64,000 nt of DNA, taken from positions 47,737,115 through 47,801,114 of the forward strand of contig JACGWO010000002.1 in assembly GCA_034509735.1 (NCBI GenBank), given 5' to 3'. A program made the translations under genes and the position numbers. Positions 37,985 to 50,201 of this stretch are shown here, piece after piece (positions within the stretch are counted from its first letter, which is position 1; the number at the start of each line of letters is the position of its first letter). This DNA comes from Sesamum alatum. Taxonomy: Eukaryota > Streptophyta > Magnoliopsida > Lamiales > Pedaliaceae. Under the pieces are notes generated by a model. It was given only the letters and a program-made list of their open reading frames with translations. It was not told the origin of the DNA and did no database searches.

Positions 37985-38470
37985 TTTTACTTGTGGGGAA
38001 ATAACTAAGTTGTAAGTAAAAATTTGCGACGAAAATTCAACTAAAAAAAACATCGTAAAAAAATCTAATTACAAATGATTTGAGAATGAATTGCTGTTAC
38101 GATGGATAACATCGTTCTCCATCAGAAAACTTGTCAAATTTCATTTAAAACGTAACATATAGTGTATGATGGATTTTACGACATGGGCCATCGAGCAATA
38201 GTCGTAAAAACTTGCGATGACATTAATTTACAACGAACTTTCCGTCCCAAGGTTCTTTTCCTTGTGTTAGGAAATATGCAATGACAACAATGTTGTAGCA
38301 AATGTTTGCAACAACATAGTAGGATTTTGCGATGGAGTTTGTCGTCGCCAATATGCTATTGTTGTTTTATTCGACCAACAACTTTGTGACAAAGTACTTG
38401 CGATGGAAGATTTGTCGCAAATTTGCGATTGTGTTGCAATTTTTGTAATTAGAGTTGTCGTGTAAATAAT
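37985..38470. mobile_element. CACTA-type subterminal repeat array
   Basis: The motif TTGCGAC/TTGCGATG recurs many times in both orientations across the stretch, as in the subterminal repeats of CACTA transposons. A smaller related patch lies at 49740-49970 (CGTTGCAACG, TTTGCGATG). Confidence 0.35.
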
Positions 38471-39380
38471 TTATTTAAAATAATAATGTAAAGACCAAAA
38501 AGATTGCGACGCCATTTGTAACAATACGTGCTTTTTGCATAATTACATAAAGCACCATGACAGCAAAAAAAAAAAAAATGAGTAGTTTGGGTAATGATGT
38601 CGACGTTTTGGGGGTTTATGTGCAATTTTTTTTAAAAAATATGAAAAATTTATGTAAATGATGTTGGCATTTCTAATGAATGTATACGTAATTGTCCAAA
38701 AAATATGAAAAATTTTTGTATACAAACCATAAAACAACGGACAAAAGATAGCACGTTTCTGACCTCAACGACAAAAACATTTAGACAGGAATTTAGTAGA
38801 AAAGATGCAAAGGTTCGATCTCAACTTGATACCTTTGCATTAATTACATCACTATTATATTTACACAAAAGAGAATCTACAAAAATCAATTAATTGCAGA
38901 TGTCATACAACTATTGTGAGGGTGACTTATAAATAAAATAATCCAAAATCAATAATTTATCAACATTGTTTACTTAAATATAGTACTACTTTTTTGTATT
39001 TATTTATTAATACCATTTGGGTTTAATTATTCATTAATTTTGAGGCCGCGAATCGCCCACGCAATTGCATATATTCGTACATTTTATAAAAAATAAAATG
39101 CAATTCAATACATTATTTAATATGAATTTAAATACCGATGAAATATATCGAAAGTTTCTAATCGTAAAATCTTTTATCACACCAGCATATATTTGGTAAG
39201 CAATCACTTTTAAATTATAATTTAATTTAACTATATTAATGTTAGAGATTACATGTACACAGTTTGTGGATTGTTTGTGTAAAAATTTCACAATTGAATG
39301 GAGGGTGTACTTATAATTACAATTACAATATCAAGTAATGTACTTATAATTTCATGAAGGTTAAGGGGTGGTAAAATAAT

Positions 39381-39643
39381 GCTGAGAAGGCCTAGCTTAG
39401 TTGGCGAAGTTGAGGCCCCATGATTCTAGAGAATCATGGGTTCGAACCGCTGCGCGGATTGATGTTATTTCTATTGTATAGTATGTATCATTTATTGCTG
39501 TAATAGTTAGGTATTAGTTTATGTGATGTTATTGATTTGATTGTTTGTAATTGTCTTTGTTCGACATTGATAGCCAACGAGACTGAATGTAATCACTTTA
39601 CTTTTGATTAATAAAATTCATCGCTTCCAATTAAAAAAAAAAA
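39381..39643 (+). mobile_element. Full-length tRNA-derived SINE
   Basis: An RNA polymerase III box A (TAGCTTAGTTGG, 39393-39404) and box B (GGTTCGAACC, 39439-39448) head the element. A tRNA-unrelated body follows, then an A-tail at 39633-39643. GGTAAAATAAT flanks it on both sides (39370-39380 and 39647-39657), an exact 11-bp target duplication. The 3' end AATAAAATTCATCGCTTCC resembles the LINE-associated tail near 11027-11040. Confidence 0.85.
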
Positions 39644-39657
39644 GTTGGTAAAATAAT

Positions 39658-40766
39658 CAGATCTAACGCGAGGGATATCGTTATAGTCTACTTTATTTTT
39701 TAAATAATAAAAAAAAAAACACATTTTGACCTAAGTGTAAGTATTATAGCTTATAGTGATAATGATAGGTGCAGTGAGTGTGCAGCAATAATGGCAACAA
39801 TTAATTTTAAGCCCATACTTTGAACTTGACCTCTCAAGAAGAGTAGTGGTCACTTGCACAAAAGGCCAACTACTGATCAATAAAAATCTACTTTTTTTCC
39901 ACTTATCATTGATGAATAGCCATTTCTTGATAAGTTTGTTTGTTTATGTTTTAATTTTCAATTTTTCAACAAAGTAAAAACATATTTTATTTATACGTAT
40001 TTTTATTAAGAATATATTGATTTGATATTACAGTTTAATGTAAAATATAATTTCATTAATTCATTCTTATTCTCATTTGACGAAAACCATCTTTGATAGT
40101 CTCGTTTTTAAAACTTTCAATTTGACTCAATATAGAGTTTTCAATAAAAGTGTGATATATATATATATATATATATTTGAATATTTTTACTTAGTAAGTA
40201 AAAAATAAGTAGGTAAACTAACACATAATTGATTCAAATATTCTTGCTAAATGTATATTCATGATAAATTAATATAGGGTGACATGTTTCATTAGTTTAT
40301 TTCCTTTCAAATTCTTGGAAATGATTAGCCACACCCCATTTAAATTTTACATTTTGCATATTAATATTTTGTTAATGAGATCGAACTCAAATGATAAAAA
40401 ATTAAAACTTTTAAATATAGGTCTCGTCGAGTCTCACAAAATAAATGAATGTATATGAGATGTCATAATTGTTCCAATTTAACCTTTGTAGTTGTAAAAG
40501 AGTATAACAAACAATATTCAAATTATAATACAAGCTGCAGTAAAACGATCAATAACATCAATATACCATGATATTCATGACAATGGGTAATATCTCCTAT
40601 AAATAATTAATTTTCTAATTGAATTTTGCTATTTTCTTCCCCGACGTCAATCAAAAAAAAAAAAAAACTTATACTTGAAAATAGAATAATTCTACACAAT
40701 TAAAAATGAAAAAAAAAATAAAAAAGTCGAATTTTTCATTAGGATTTAATTAATTCCTCTATGATT
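39658..40766. other. AT-rich intergenic DNA
   Basis: A TA microsatellite lies at about 40154-40177. No gene was recognised up to the neprosin stop codon. Confidence 0.45.
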
Positions 40767-43700
40767 TTATGGACAAAGTGGATTTTTTCCAGGCCCACCA
40801 TAGTAAAAATGGGTGCCCCATTCATTGTTGTAGGAGCCCAAGATGTTGTAGCAATTTGTGTTCTCAGCCAAGGTTGTAATGTCTTGGGCCGAGCCCAAGC
40901 TGTTGTCCGAGTCGACGATCTCAAGGTTCCTAAAATAGCTTGCTCGTCCGAACCCATCTTCCGCAAAATGGCCCGAGCCCATTTGAGTCGACGTGTGCTC
41001 GTTGTTGGGCCGGGAGTTTACGACCTCTCCGCCCCACTCGACCATGGTGGCCCGATCCGCTAAGTGGGTGAAGAGCTCATTGGGCCAGTAGCCCACTAGC
41101 GTGCCGTCGCCGAAGCCCATCCACCAATTGCCCAACTTGGGATCCTATAGTAAATTTTAATACAAGGTTATTATCACATGATTTTGAAATTTAGCTCCCT
41201 AGGGCTAGACAGTACAATTAGCCTTCATGACACATTGTCCCTGTACGTATATAATGAATAATTTTTTACGTTTAAAGGTCTTATCGACACAACAAAAAAA
41301 TTAGTATAGCGGTGTCACAAACAACCGTCTGTGAGTAAAAAACGTATTTTCTTAATATATTAATATAGATAAGGGTGAGAAATTATTGACCTTCCATAAA
41401 AGGATGGTGATGTCGTACTGATTTCCACCGTCAGACGACACTGGAGAAATAGCTGCTCCAATAGCTATTCGGCTGTTAGTCTGAATGAATCCCGAACATA
41501 GAAGATTGTAGCACCCTGTTGACTGGTATGCATCGGTCTGCATTTCGTACATTGAGAAAAATATACATTAATCATATAAAAGAATTAATAAATATAGGAA
41601 ATTAATTATGATTAATAAAAAACTAAATTATTATGAAATAGTTTGTATCATCCCTCTGGTAAATCTATACACATTTTATAAAAAATATGTGCATATTACT
41701 TTTGTAGCTTAGAAATATTCATATTAATTTTTAATTTATCATAAATTATTTAATCTAAAATGCTATTAAGTGGGAATTAAAGAGAGATAGAGAGATACTG
41801 ACCGTCCAATAGGTGAATAATCTTGGCCTACTGTCACCATACATCTCCGGACTAACCTGACTAGTACAACCATCACTGCTTCAGAATTTCAATTCTCATA
41901 ATAAAATTCAAATTAATTAAATAAAAATGATCTTTCAAATATAATACTGCACGTATAATATATATATATATATATATATATATTTAAGAAAATTGCATTT
42001 TTACGTCCCGTAACTTAGGCGCAATATATTTTCAATATCATTATACGCAATTCTTGATCAAAACAGTCCTGTAACTTGCAAAAAAAAATTAAGTTTGATC
42101 TTCAATCATCCTTCCGATTCCGCCGTGAGGAAACTGACGGAAAACCAACCACGTGCAAGTCACGTAACTTTTATCTCTTCAGAACTGAGGGAAATAACGA
42201 CGTGACTTGCGCGTAATTTTTTCTTCAAATCTCTAACGAAATTCGATAGAAGGACTGAGAGCGATAATTTTTTTAAGGTTATAAAATCATTTTCGAAAAT
42301 TCACGTGTACAGAACCTAAATTATTAGACGAAATACTTATGTATACGGCATAATACAATATATATTTTTGACTTAATTTGAAACAATAGTAAGTCGAATT
42401 ATTAACCTCTAAAAACATTGAAAACGTGTATAAATACGAGTATTTTGAAGCACCTTATATATGTATAGAAAAATTCTTGCTCGGATTAGGTTTGGTCGAA
42501 CCAAATTAATCACAGAGCAAGTATGATATACTTACTATGTGATTGATCACTTTCCTTGATCTGTATATCAATCACGCGATGAGTATATTGCACTTGTTAT
42601 ATAATTAGTTTAAATTAAATCGAGCCAGATTCGAATTAAAATTTCCCATAACGTATACTAATGTAGGTGTAGGAATAGGTACCTGCCAGCCAGCTTCGAT
42701 GCTGTTGAGGTCAGTGCCATCAAAGGAACCAGACAGAACCCAAATCTGGGAGAGGCTGAACTCGCTCTCAACCTCCACTGTTGGGTCCCACACGTTAATA
42801 GTCGCTTTTGCCCCGTACACGTCTCCTCCTGATGTCGTGTATGCTATCGCGTGCTTTACATTCCAAATCCAAACACACGACTTTTTTAATTAAACCAACT
42901 TCTTGCATCAATAGAATAATGGCATGCCATATCTAATATCATCATCATTTTTAAGATATATATATATATATGTATAAAAGAATATATATTTCACATTTGA
43001 CATAAGATCCCATCAACATATATATTTAATTCATCTCTTCCCAACATTCTCGAATTCAACTAATCATATAACAAGTGCAATATACTTAGAATTGATTGAT
43101 CATTCTTCTTAAACTGTACATTGATCACATCATAAGTGTATTGCATCTTCCGTGTAATTGGTTTAGATCTGACAAGACTCAATCCGAACTAAAGTTTCTC
43201 CCACATTAATTACTCAAAGTGAACACCTAAACTTCGAGATAACTGCAATTTTTGAGTCACGTAAGTATGGAGTTGGCACTTTTGATCCAATACGAATCCA
43301 TTTTAGGTAATTTGGTCCTCTAACTTAAAAAAAAATTCAAATATTGAGAACAAAGATATCCAAAATTCGCTCATGTGCACTTTCCCGATCATGCTTCAGC
43401 TAAATGTGCGAAAATTTTAAATTACAGAAAAGATACCAAAATTGATGCACATAGGACTAAAATCGACACCCTCGTACTTACATGACTAAAATTGCCAGAC
43501 AAAAAGACTTTCAAAAAAAAAGAGCAATAATCAATCAAGATATCCCATACTTGAACACACATACCTCATGGCCATTGGCACTGACAAAATCAGGCGGAAT
43601 CTCGGGCCGTCGACGGCCCGCGAGAGGCAGCGATCTGGTCCGTTTCTTGCCAAAGTCATAGAGAGATTTAGCCCTCAGCACATCATCCACTCTGCTGCGC

Positions 43701-45312
43701 CTGATCGGCACTGTCCCCTTGGGGCACACCTCCCCCTTCTCGTGCCACATTTGCCACACCCCTTTGAACCCGTCGACGCTTCTGGTGCTGTTTGTGCTCG
43801 CCGTTTTCAGGGACTTGGGCATTTTTGGTGGAACTCTCTGTGTCATTAATTGTCAATAGTGCGTTATCAATGCTGGTTCTTATGTTGCGACTGAGTGAAA
43901 AAAATGATTAATTTGTCGACTTTTTTTTTATATTGTATGTAACGCTGTAAACCATGGTGAATCAATACTTGCTGGATAAACCAATGTGAAAAATCAAATT
44001 TTACAAAGATTAATGAATATTTGATATGATTTTAGCTAGGCAAAATTACATTTTAGCTCTGTAAGTAAAACATTGTCAATTGGACGTCAATTATGGACGT
44101 GGCATCTTATGTGTCATTAGGTCTAGACATTTTGGAGGGAAATTTTGGACATTTTGAGTATAGTCATTGATTTGTTGTTTATTCTATTGTGTGACAAAGA
44201 ATGCAAAAGATGTGTTAATTTTCCTCCAAAACATTAGACCTAATGCTATGAAAACTGCCACGTTCAGAATTTGCGTCCAGACGGTCCAGTTGGTAAAAAA
44301 ATATCAGTTCTCCTAAAATCCCCGATTGTTTCCATTTGATTTCTCCAAATGAACCAAAATTGCCATAAATTGTAAATCGTAGGACTAAAATTGCCCTTGC
44401 ATTACTTGTAGGACGACGGTCGCCACCCTCTTAACATACATGACTCAATTTACAGTTTTGCCTTTTAACTATAACCAAAACATTTCAGTTATGACTAATG
44501 ATTTTGCCCTGCCTGCTGAAACAATATTGGGTAATACCCGTTAACGTAGCCGTGCACAATTAATTATTATATGCCACAAATTTTTAATTTGGACCATGAT
44601 AATTAATTAATTATGACAAAAGATCGCATTATATTTACAGGAAAAAAAGATGTCGATAATTCAAAAAGATATATTTCGTACACGAGTTCATGTGTATATA
44701 TAAAGTAAATAATATAAGATGAACAATCAAATTAAAGATCAAAGATGTCGAAATTGGGTAGTTGGAAGTTGAAAAAAAGCATATGATAGCTAGGCACACC
44801 AGCTCAATTTAATTAAAGGTGCAATTTCCAGCTTTATTAGTGTGTGTGAAATGGTGGGGGTTGGGGTGGGTAGGGGGGGGGGGGTACGTACCTGGATCTT
44901 GTGATTCTTCAAAAGAGGATGATCCATAGCTGGCTGTTTCCTTTTACGTACACAATCTATGATATCTCCATCTGGGCTCTGTAAAAAATTAACCAGAAAA
45001 TTAAAAGTAATTACTAATTAACAGCACATCAAGAAAAGCCATGAACACACACAGACACACGTGTGGGTGTGTGTGTGTGTGTGTGTTGTGGGGTATATGT
45101 ATGTATACCTATACCTGAATGGTGAAGAGAGGAGGTTTGTTGATGTTGTCCAAATGCCTGTGGATCCTGGCCAGTCTCAAGCTGCTAACTTGTCTGAATT
45201 TTGTGTAGTTTGAGGGAATGGAAATGCCCAAACTTGTTTCGCAGAAAAAGACAAGCACCAAGATTTGCATTATTACAAGAGGAAACACAAGAGTCGAAAA
45301 CCCTGTAGCCAT
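40767..45312 (-). CDS. Secreted neprosin-domain (DUF239/DUF4409) protein
   Basis: This is a plant neprosin-family protein. The founding member, from Nepenthes, is a secreted proline-cleaving glutamic endopeptidase; most family members are uncharacterised. Seven exons encode 435 residues: 45312-45115, 44978-44892, 43837-43565, 42853-42683, 41856-41803, 41537-41391 and 41144-40767. All junctions are GT/AG and in phase. Residues 1-29 ([20 protein letters not shown]...) form a signal peptide. The DUF4409 prodomain follows with [26 protein letters not shown]. The neprosin domain then starts at [20 protein letters not shown]. Later segments are [49 protein letters not shown] and VEWGGEVVN; a Glu in the last is a candidate active-site residue. 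An in-frame ATG at 45378 would add 22 hydrophobic residues; I prefer 45312 for its compact leader. The frame is intact. Confidence 0.93.
41990..42340. mobile_element. Palindromic MITE in a neprosin intron
   Basis: The arms contain CACGTGCAAGTCACGTAAC and, inverted, AACGACGTGACTTGCGCG. The related element at 51385-51715 (GTGCAAGTCACGCGACC / GCGTGACTTGGACGTGG) lies in a GDSL intron. The outer ends TTTTTACGTCCCGTAACTT and GTTATAAAATCATTTTCG are only partly mirrored. Confidence 0.5.
42468..42652. repeat. Hairpin repeat, ATGTGATTGATC family
   Basis: TTGGTCGAACCAAATTAATC is mirrored by the right side TAGTTTAAATTAAATCGAGCC. TACTATGTGATTGATCAC and ATCACGCGATGAGTATATTG form the inner arms. It lies in a neprosin intron. 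Confidence 0.5.
43036..43206. repeat. Hairpin repeat, ATGTGATTGATC family
   Basis: It has the same layout as the copy at 42468, with AACAAGTGCAATATACTTAG and CATAAGTGTATTGCATC arms. It lies in the same neprosin intron. Confidence 0.45.
43247..43500. mobile_element. Palindromic MITE in a neprosin intron
   Basis: GAGTCACGTAAGTATGGAG on the left is mirrored by CTCGTACTTACATGACT on the right. Further mirrored phrases (TTTTGATCC, GACTAAAATCG) lie inside. It is non-coding. Confidence 0.5.
44039..44465. mobile_element. Palindromic MITE in a neprosin intron
   Basis: The outer ends GGCAAAATTACA and, inverted, CAAAACTGTAAATTGAG pair. The inner arms CATTAGGTCTAGACATTTTGG and CCAAAACATTAGACCTAATG pair strongly. 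It is non-coding. Confidence 0.5.
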
Positions 45313-45600
45313 AACACTGCTTACTTCCCAGAAACCCACACACAACAAAACCCCAAGAAATAACAAAAAGAAACACACACTACTTCACCATTACTACCAC
45401 CTCTTCACACACACTAACAACGACAATGCAATCTTGGAAAATGAGCTCTATTCAATTCTTGACACAGCAGTCATTATACCCCAAACCCTTCTCTCTTTCT
45501 CTCTCTCTCTCACACACACACACAAACACACGCATATAAGGATGTGGGGTTACACTCTCTCTCTCTCTCTTTCACTCTCTCTCACACACACAGACACGCA
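45056..45600. repeat. GT, CT and CA microsatellites around neprosin exon 1
   Basis: A (GT)n tract at about 45060-45086 sits in intron 1. Mixed (CT)n and (CA)n tracts at about 45493-45530 and 45556-45597 lie in the leader or promoter. Confidence 0.7.
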
Positions 45601-47067
45601 CTCACAGACATTCAGCATCGATCAACTCATATGCATGATTGTCTGCAGATAGGGTAGCTGCAGCATTTGTCTGCATGGGATTAATATATATATACATGTA
45701 TATATAGATCAAATTAACAAGAAGACTAAAAAATGCTTGTTAGTTTTACACACACAACACACAGAGTAGCAGGTAGGAGCAGAAATGAAGAATTAATGAA
45801 GGTTATAATAAGATGGAAGATAGAGCAGAAAAGGAAAGAGGGATAATCAAAGCATTATATATCATTGAATTAAACCTAACCTACCCTTCTTTATTATTGC
45901 ATCTGCCCTCTGCCCTCTGCCACCACACAATCTTCCCCATTAATTCTCCTCAACCCCCCTTTCTTTTCTTCTCAGTCACTCCTTATTTGGTATAGCTACC
46001 TTTTCTTTCTCAATTTTTCAATTTATTTATTGCCTCTGCCTATTTTAATTAATTTCGTTATGGGTGCATTAATTGTGATAGAGTTATATGTAATTCAATT
46101 TTTTTAAAATAAGTATTCAAGCTGACCAGATGTTGTAAAGGGAAATGGAAGTGTAACAATTTAGTCTTGTTGATTGAATTTGATTAATTTTGAAAAAATT
46201 AAAATTGGCACATTAAAGATAAAATTAGTCAGAAATTGCGATCTGGCCAGAATTTGGGGTTTGTGTGAAGTGCACATGCATTATGACGAAATCCAACTAG
46301 ATTTGTAGTTTCAGGTGGAAGTTGTCTTTAATCTGCCAATTTTTTTAAGTTGCGAGGTTTAATTATCATTTGATAATTCCAAAAGGACTCAAATCATCAA
46401 ATCCTATATATACTGATAGAGCGGAAACAATTGAGTAAAGAATAATGAGAACATGTCTTCAATCTTCATGAAAATTTGTGATTGAAAGTAAAAGTTGTTT
46501 ATTGCTTAATGAATCTCTTCTAAGAGTTATCAACTATTTCTAAAAAAAGGGTTGTAATCTCAGTCTAGGTAAGACAGACTTGAAACTGACTAAAAATTGG
46601 ACTATCTCAAAAGCCAATGAGACTAGACCCAAATATACCGTACCATGTTAGTAATAATCCGAAAAAATATCAGGCCCAAGAGATAACTATAGAAAATAGA
46701 AAAAAGTACTTAAAGTTGAATAGAAAAATAAGAATCGTCGGGATAGTGGTCGAAATGATGGAATTTCACGATGAACGATGACCCCTCAAAGACGATTGAA
46801 ACAGTGGGTGGATCATTCTATAACCCCAATCAGATCAAAAGTTATCCCCATTTGAAATTCCGCCGTCAAATCACGCATGCAACCAAAACGCTAAATTAAC
46901 CTTCGACTTACGCATATTCAAACGCTCTAAAAATGCATCTGTCTCTTGTTCTACATCATATAATTTTGGGACCAAAACTACAATTATCCGTGATGTGTTT
47001 CACTATGACCTTAGGTTGATTATGTCAAGAAAAATTGTAGCCTCGAACTATATTAATAGGGGTGGCA

Positions 47068-47306
47068 GTTTTATTTTTGTTGGAATTGAATTTAGCAATT
47101 AAGCCATACAATTTTAAAAGAATGACATATTAAGGATAAAATTTGTTGAAACTCGCAATGTTGCTGGAATTTTTGACCCACGTAAGGAACACATGCACAT
47201 GCTAAGTTCCCGTCAGATTTGTAATTTTTGACGGATTTTATCCTTAATATATCAATTTTCTTAATTGACAGATTAAATTTCAGTATGATCACTTAAATTG
47301 CCACTC
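47068..47306. mobile_element. Palindromic MITE, 240 bp
   Basis: TATTAAGGATAAAATTTG on the left mirrors GATTTTATCCTTAATAT on the right, with GTGGCAGTTTTA and TAAATTGCCACTC near the ends. A looser relative lies at 46185-46350. Confidence 0.55.
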
Positions 47307-47884
47307 CCTTATATATAGTTATGCTACGAAAATTGCAATTTTTCCAATTTCTTTAAGTTCAATTCGCTGCAAAAAAAAGAAGAGGAGAAGATTAGCAATA
47401 CAATAAAATCAAGAGATAATTTTAATATCAACTGATTACATATATTATAAAGTGACTAAAATTATTACTTAGCTAGTCACCATATCAGTTTTATTGTTTT
47501 AATAGCGACAATTATTTTATAAAAAATTATAGCTAGCAAAAAAATAATAACAAAAAAAATATGTACAAAGTTATTACTAAGAGATACATGTGAAGTGAGG
47601 ATATAGTAACAATAAATAATATATAGTTGTTACAACAATTCTAAGTAATAAGAGGTGGATGTATTAATTTGAGAGAATGTATATTATAACTCATGCAGTA
47701 AAGTATTTTGGTACAAATTTCATAATTTCTGAATTAATCCAAAATATACACATGCTATGCCCTATTTAATTAACTTAGGTCAGAATTCTATCATTTAAAT
47801 ATCCGCTAAACTTAATTCATTGTTCTGGTTATCTTTTTGCACCATTTTCAAGTTTTTGGAGGATGAAAGAGGGATTAATTTTCG

Positions 47885-48195
47885 GCCTAAAGGCATTTTT
47901 CGTCATATAACTATATCCCATTCTCATTTTAGTCTTTTATCTTTCTAGGATTTCAAAAAGGTCCTGTAGCTTTTTAATTGTCACGATTTTGGTCCTCAAT
48001 TCGCTGGAATTTCTCCAAAATTGTCGGAAATGTCTAACGTAGCGGCCCAAATTTCAGACATTTTCGGGGACGTTGAAGAAATTCCGGCAAAAGAGGACCT
48101 GAATCGTGACATTTAAAAAGTTACAGGAACTTTTTGAAACCCTAAAAAGATACAGGATTAAAATGAAAATGGAGCATAGTTACAAGATAAATTAA
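47885..48195. mobile_element. Palindromic MITE, 310 bp
   Basis: Mirrored phrases run across its length: TTTAGTCTTTTATCTTTCTAGG / CCTAAAAAGATACAGGATTAAA and GTCCTGTAGCTTTTTAATTG / AAAAAGTTACAGGAAC. TCAATTCGCTGGAATTTC / GAAATTCCGGC also pair. Such a hairpin transcript could be a small-RNA source. Confidence 0.6.
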
Positions 48196-48702
48196 AAATG
48201 AGTTTAATCCTTAATTTTCAACTACGTACATCATCGGCTGCCTAAAAAAAAATATTAAAGATGTCCAAACATGTTAAACGACCATTTCATCAAAAAGTTA
48301 AGTTGTTAGATACGAAAACCAATTTAATATTAATATTTTCAAACAAAATGTCGTAAAGATATGGAAATTAGTAGATGTTATCATTGGGCAATCAGGGCTA
48401 TTTAATTTTCCCTATTTAGTTTTTTTTTTTCTTTTCAAAATACGTGCAAAATTTACTTTTCTTGACCTCGAATTCACGTCTGATATGTATACAAATCAAA
48501 TTAATGGTGGATGGACGTGACACTGTCTTCACGTTACAATTAACTATATTATAACTCACGACAACGAAGTATGAGCTACTCTTGATTTTTTGCTCGCCAA
48601 TTATAGAAATTTAAATTATTTTAATTAATTTTACTATATATGTATATATATGGTTCTTAGTTTACAAATATAATATATAGGTTCCTTAAAAGAGTCTTAA
48701 TT

Positions 48703-48977
48703 TATTACAAGAAAATAATTTAATAGCACGAAAAAATTTGTTGTTGAAATAAGCGTTGAGCTAATTGACAAGTAAAATTCTTGTTACTAATTTTAAACAA
48801 CATAATATATATTTTAAACAATTCCTTGCTAAATTTGTTAGCAAGTAAATTTTCATTGCTAAATTGATTAGCAAGTAAATTCCCTTGTACTAAAGAAGGC
48901 ATTAGCAACGAAAATTTTATTTGCTAATTAGTTCGACGCTGATTTTTTTTCGTTGCTATTGAGCTTTTTTTTTAGTG
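48703..48977. mobile_element. CACTA-like non-autonomous element
   Basis: The left end ACAAGAAAATAATTTAATAGC matches the common CACTACAAGAAAA start with its first bases changed. The right end TTTTTTTTAGTG is the reverse of CACTAAAAAAAA. The inner motif AGCAACGAAAA occurs near both ends in opposite orientation. Confidence 0.5.
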
Positions 48978-50201
48978 ATTGTTCGAAGATTTGTACTTCT
49001 ATCTGTTTTTTAATAGAAACTATATGGGAGTAATTATAAAATTAAAATACGCAATGAGAATGAAACAGTTAATATTGGTGCAAGAAAAAAAAAAAAAAAA
49101 GATTCATTTCTGAAAATTCGTGTGATTTTTTAAAATAACCAGCAAAAAAAAAACACGTATATGATAAACTTGGAAAATTCTTATCTCGAATACTCAATAA
49201 ACACAATTAACTTGTAAATAGTATGTAGACTTCTCGATACAAGTTATAATAATTAACATACTTATACTTCCATTAATTAATTAAATTACAAAAACTAATT
49301 ACTTATGTAATAAATTAATAATGTTATAATTATTTCTTGAACAAATAAAAGTCGATCGTTATGTTAGTTGAATCTTTGGGTCCCAAAAACATTGATCGAT
49401 CTACTTGGCAGATTGCTGCGTTTTCTCAATAAAGAAAAATTGTTCAAACGCATCATCCAATTATTTTACTTGAATATAATAATTAACATACTAATTAAAA
49501 ACATGATTGCAAAAATATTACCACACTATATATGATTCTTGATTATAACCAAAAGGAAAAAAAAGAAAAAGAAAAGAAACGGAGAAAGTCAAGGATGCTA
49601 AAGTAAGCTTAATCATTGCATTCTTGGTCAGTTTGATCATAATAATGTGATTATTGATGCGTGAGACTTAATAAAATTTTGGTTTTTATGATCACAAATT
49701 AAATATAGTGTATTTTATTTACTTGTAAATGCGTAAAGAATTTATTATGTAATATGTTAATTAATTTTTATTGCAGATTGTTCGTTGCAACGTTTTTAGC
49801 AAAGGTCAAAGCTCCTACCAACGATATTTGCAACAATGATATGCAATTGACAGAAATTCATGACAAAAGTTTCCACGATATTTACATCTGTTGCGCCAGT
49901 TTCTACTGCCATGAATGTCTATCTGTTGCAAAAATTTATGGTATACGAAATTTGCGATGAAATTTTGATAGAAAAAAAAGGGGAGAAATATTTATAAGCA
50001 ATTGGGAGACAAAAGAAGCCATCTCCATTATTTATTGAATGAAATTGATGAAATTAGGTCCTTACAATGACACAAACACACCATTAACACCAAAGTACAA
50101 ATATGAAAATACAAGTATAATTAATTAAGATGACAAATTTGTAAATGGGCTTGGGCCATCTTTTTGGGCTGGGCTTTCAGTCCCAATTTAAATGGGCCTG
50201 A

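Larger units (their letters stand above)
35863..39380. other. Repeat-rich intergenic DNA between AMT and neprosin
   Basis: Long AT microsatellites occur at about 36052-36074 and 36257-36281. Non-autonomous CACTA-like remnants lie at 36962-37306 and 37985-38470. No gene was recognised. Confidence 0.45.
45601..50201. other. Intergenic DNA between neprosin and GDSL genes
   Basis: No gene was recognised. Palindromic MITEs lie at about 46185-46350, 47068-47306 and 47885-48195, and a CACTA-like element at 48703-48977. The rest is AT-rich. Confidence 0.45.

Noticed and set aside
37985..38530. CRISPR-like or satellite array
   Set aside because: Repeats are short, in both orientations and unevenly spaced, as in transposon subterminal regions; this is plant nuclear DNA.
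39393..39450. A tRNA gene
   Set aside because: The boxes match, but the body, A-tail and target duplication show a SINE, and the acceptor stem does not pair.
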